NCBI GenBank assembly: GCA_018712865.1
Contig: DVGH01000059.1
Location: 1-13,998, forward strand
Length of the DNA stretch: 13,998 bases
Source: Scatavimonas merdipullorum
GTDB taxonomy: Bacteria > Bacillota > Clostridia > Oscillospirales > Acutalibacteraceae
Reading direction: 5' to 3'
The stretch's first letter is position 1. The number at the start of each line of letters is the position of its first letter. A program made the translations under genes and the position numbers. The notes beneath the pieces were generated by a model that saw only the letters and a program-made list of their open reading frames with translations, had not been told where the DNA came from and made no database searches. Below are positions 12,676 to 13,998 of this stretch, piece after piece.

Positions 12676-13998
12676 ATGTCAAGGCAGGTTTCTCTTGAAA
12701 AGACTAGAAATATCGGCATTATGGCGCACATTGATGCCGGTAAAACTACCACAACAGAGCGTATCCTGTTCTATACGGGTATCAACCATAAAATTGGTGA
12801 AACGCATGACGGCGGCGCCACTATGGACTGGATGGTACAGGAGCAGGAAAGAGGTATTACCATTACCTCTGCTGCCACGACCTGTTTTTGGAGAGAACAC
12901 AGAATCAACATTATAGATACGCCGGGGCACGTGGACTTTACCGTTGAGGTAGAACGTTCCCTGCGTGTGTTGGACGGTTCTGTTACGGTTCTGTGCGCAA
13001 AGGGCGGCGTTGAGCCCCAGTCTGAAACCGTATGGCGTCAGGCGGATAATTACGGCGTTCCCAGAATGGTATATGTCAATAAAATGGATATTATGGGCGC
13101 TGACTTTTATAGAGTTGTCCAAATGATGAAAGACAGGCTTAAATGCAACGCAGTACCGATCCAGCTGCCGATTGGGTCGGAGGAAACGTTTAAGGGGATT
13201 ATCGACCTTGTTGAAATGAAGGCGGAGGTCTATTACGATGACCTTGGCAAGGATATGCGGGAAGAAGAAATCCCTGAAGACATGAAGGAGCTTGCCCAGA
13301 AGTACCATGACGAGCTGATCGAGCATGTTGCCGAGCAGAACGAAGAGCTTATGGAAAAGTACTTTAGTGGTGAGGAGCTCACGGTAGAAGAGATTAAAGC
13401 TCAGATTCGCAAGAGCACGATTGAAAATACGATGGTGCCTGTTACCTGCGGTACCTCTTACCGCAACAAGGGCGTACAAAAGCTGCTGGACGCTATTGTA
13501 GATTACATGCCGGCTCCGACGGATGTACCGGCGATTAAGGGCATCAACCCCGAAACAGAAGAAGAAACCGTTCGCCATTCTTCTGACGAAGAGCCCTTTG
13601 CTGCGCTTGCGTTTAAGATTGCTGCGGACCCGTTTGTAGGTAAGCTTTGCTTTTTCCGTGTGTATTCGGGAACAGTCAAGGCCGGTTCTACCGTTTATAA
13701 CTCAACAAAGGACAATAACGAACGCATGGGCCGTATTTTGCAGATGCATGCAAACGACAGAAAGGATATTGACATCTGCTATGCAGGGGACATTGCAGCG
13801 GCTGTCGGCCTGAAGAATACAACAACGGGCGATACACTTTGTGATGAAAAGCATCCGGTTATTTTGGAATCTATGGAGTTCCCGGAACCTGTTATCCGCG
13901 TGGCTATAGAGCCGAAAACCAAAGCGGGCCAGGAGAAAATGGGTATTGCCCTTGCGAAGCTTGCAGAGGAAGACCCCACCTTTAAGGCTTATACCGAC
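12676..13998 (+). CDS. fusA: Translation elongation factor G (partial, 3' end outside the window)
   Basis: The first 441 codons of an expected protein of about 690 residues are present and open to the window edge. EF-G is the GTPase that drives ribosomal translocation and, with the ribosome recycling factor, splits ribosomes. G-domain motifs are AHIDAGKT (17-24), RGITIT in switch I (59-64), DTPGH (81-85) and NKMD (135-138). The GTPase insert G' follows, and domain II begins near EEPFAALAFKIAADPFVGKL. The ATG at 12676 has AAGGAGG five bases upstream. The wording of switch I and the rpsG neighbour identify EF-G rather than a Tet(M)-type ribosomal protection protein. Domains III-V lie beyond the window. 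A 299-codon frame on the opposite strand is only its shadow. Confidence 0.97.
   Translation, partial: MSRQVSLEKTRNIGIMAHIDAGKTTTTERILFYTGINHKIGETHDGGATMDWMVQEQERGITITSAATTCFWREHRINIIDTPGHVDFTVEVERSLRVLDGSVTVLCAKGGVEPQSETVWRQADNYGVPRMVYVNKMDIMGADFYRVVQMMKDRLKCNAVPIQLPIGSEETFKGIIDLVEMKAEVYYDDLGKDMREEEIPEDMKELAQKYHDELIEHVAEQNEELMEKYFSGEELTVEEIKAQIRKSTIENTMVPVTCGTSYRNKGVQKLLDAIVDYMPAPTDVPAIKGINPETEEETVRHSSDEEPFAALAFKIAADPFVGKLCFFRVYSGTVKAGSTVYNSTKDNNERMGRILQMHANDRKDIDICYAGDIAAAVGLKNTTTGDTLCDEKHPVILESMEFPEPVIRVAIEPKTKAGQEKMGIALAKLAEEDPTFKAYTD

Noticed and set aside
12679..13578. 299-codon minus-strand frame opposite fusA
   Set aside because: It is a long shadow frame of a constrained coding sequence. 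EF-G motifs are unambiguous on the plus strand.
8506..13756. 14-base match GATGCATGCAAACG shared by the operon hairpin and the fusA coding sequence
   Set aside because: In fusA it simply encodes a normal EF-G segment (QMHAND) and the surrounding bases do not match, so it is a chance match.
12676..13998. Tet(M)-like ribosomal protection protein instead of EF-G
   Set aside because: The switch I and G1 wording (TTTTERILFYTG) and the rpsL-rpsG context are those of EF-G.

Overview
The window looks like chromosomal DNA from a Gram-positive anaerobe of the Bacillota, probably class Clostridia. The evidence is AGGAGG-type Shine-Dalgarno sites on nearly every gene, a lipoprotein-anchored sugar-binding protein, clostridial-type S12, S7 and EF-G sequences, and an N-terminal transposase fragment of a kind I associate with clostridial genomes. 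Genus cannot be set from the sequence alone.

Region 1 (1-10743, minus strand) is one catabolic locus read right to left. It starts with a LacI-family regulator with a near-consensus promoter. A ribose-type ABC importer follows (lipoprotein binding protein, double ATPase, permease). Five enzymes come next: an M20 deacylase/peptidase, a D-lyxose/D-mannose isomerase, an M24-fold protein, a DUF4432/aldose-1-epimerase-like mutarotase and a xylulokinase. A perfect 42-bp palindromic terminator closes the locus. Genes overlap or lie within about 120 bases of each other. The simplest pathway is import, mutarotation, D-lyxose to D-xylulose, then D-xylulose 5-phosphate into the pentose phosphate pathway. 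The M20 and M24 genes sit between the transporter and the sugar enzymes. They are not needed for free lyxose, so the real imported substrate may be a conjugate. The M24 protein lacks most metal ligands of true M24 peptidases and so resembles the metal-free creatinase-type branch. Two copies of an exact 19-bp quasi-palindrome lie upstream of the binding-protein gene and of the regulator gene.

Region 2 (10744-11594) is a divergent intergenic region of about 850 bases. It holds a truncated transposase remnant, a structured inverted repeat, and the regulatory region of rpsL: an extended -10 promoter inside a large inverted repeat, an attenuator-like hairpin with a T-run, and a second dyad near the ribosome binding site.

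Region 3 (11595-13998, plus strand) is the str operon: rpsL (S12), rpsG (S7) and the first 441 codons of fusA (EF-G), which runs off the window. The rpsL-rpsG gap has two mutually exclusive stems and could be a control element. No rpoC or L7Ae-type gene precedes rpsL here, which suggests the sugar locus and a mobile element came to lie beside, or split, the usual rpoBC-str neighbourhood.
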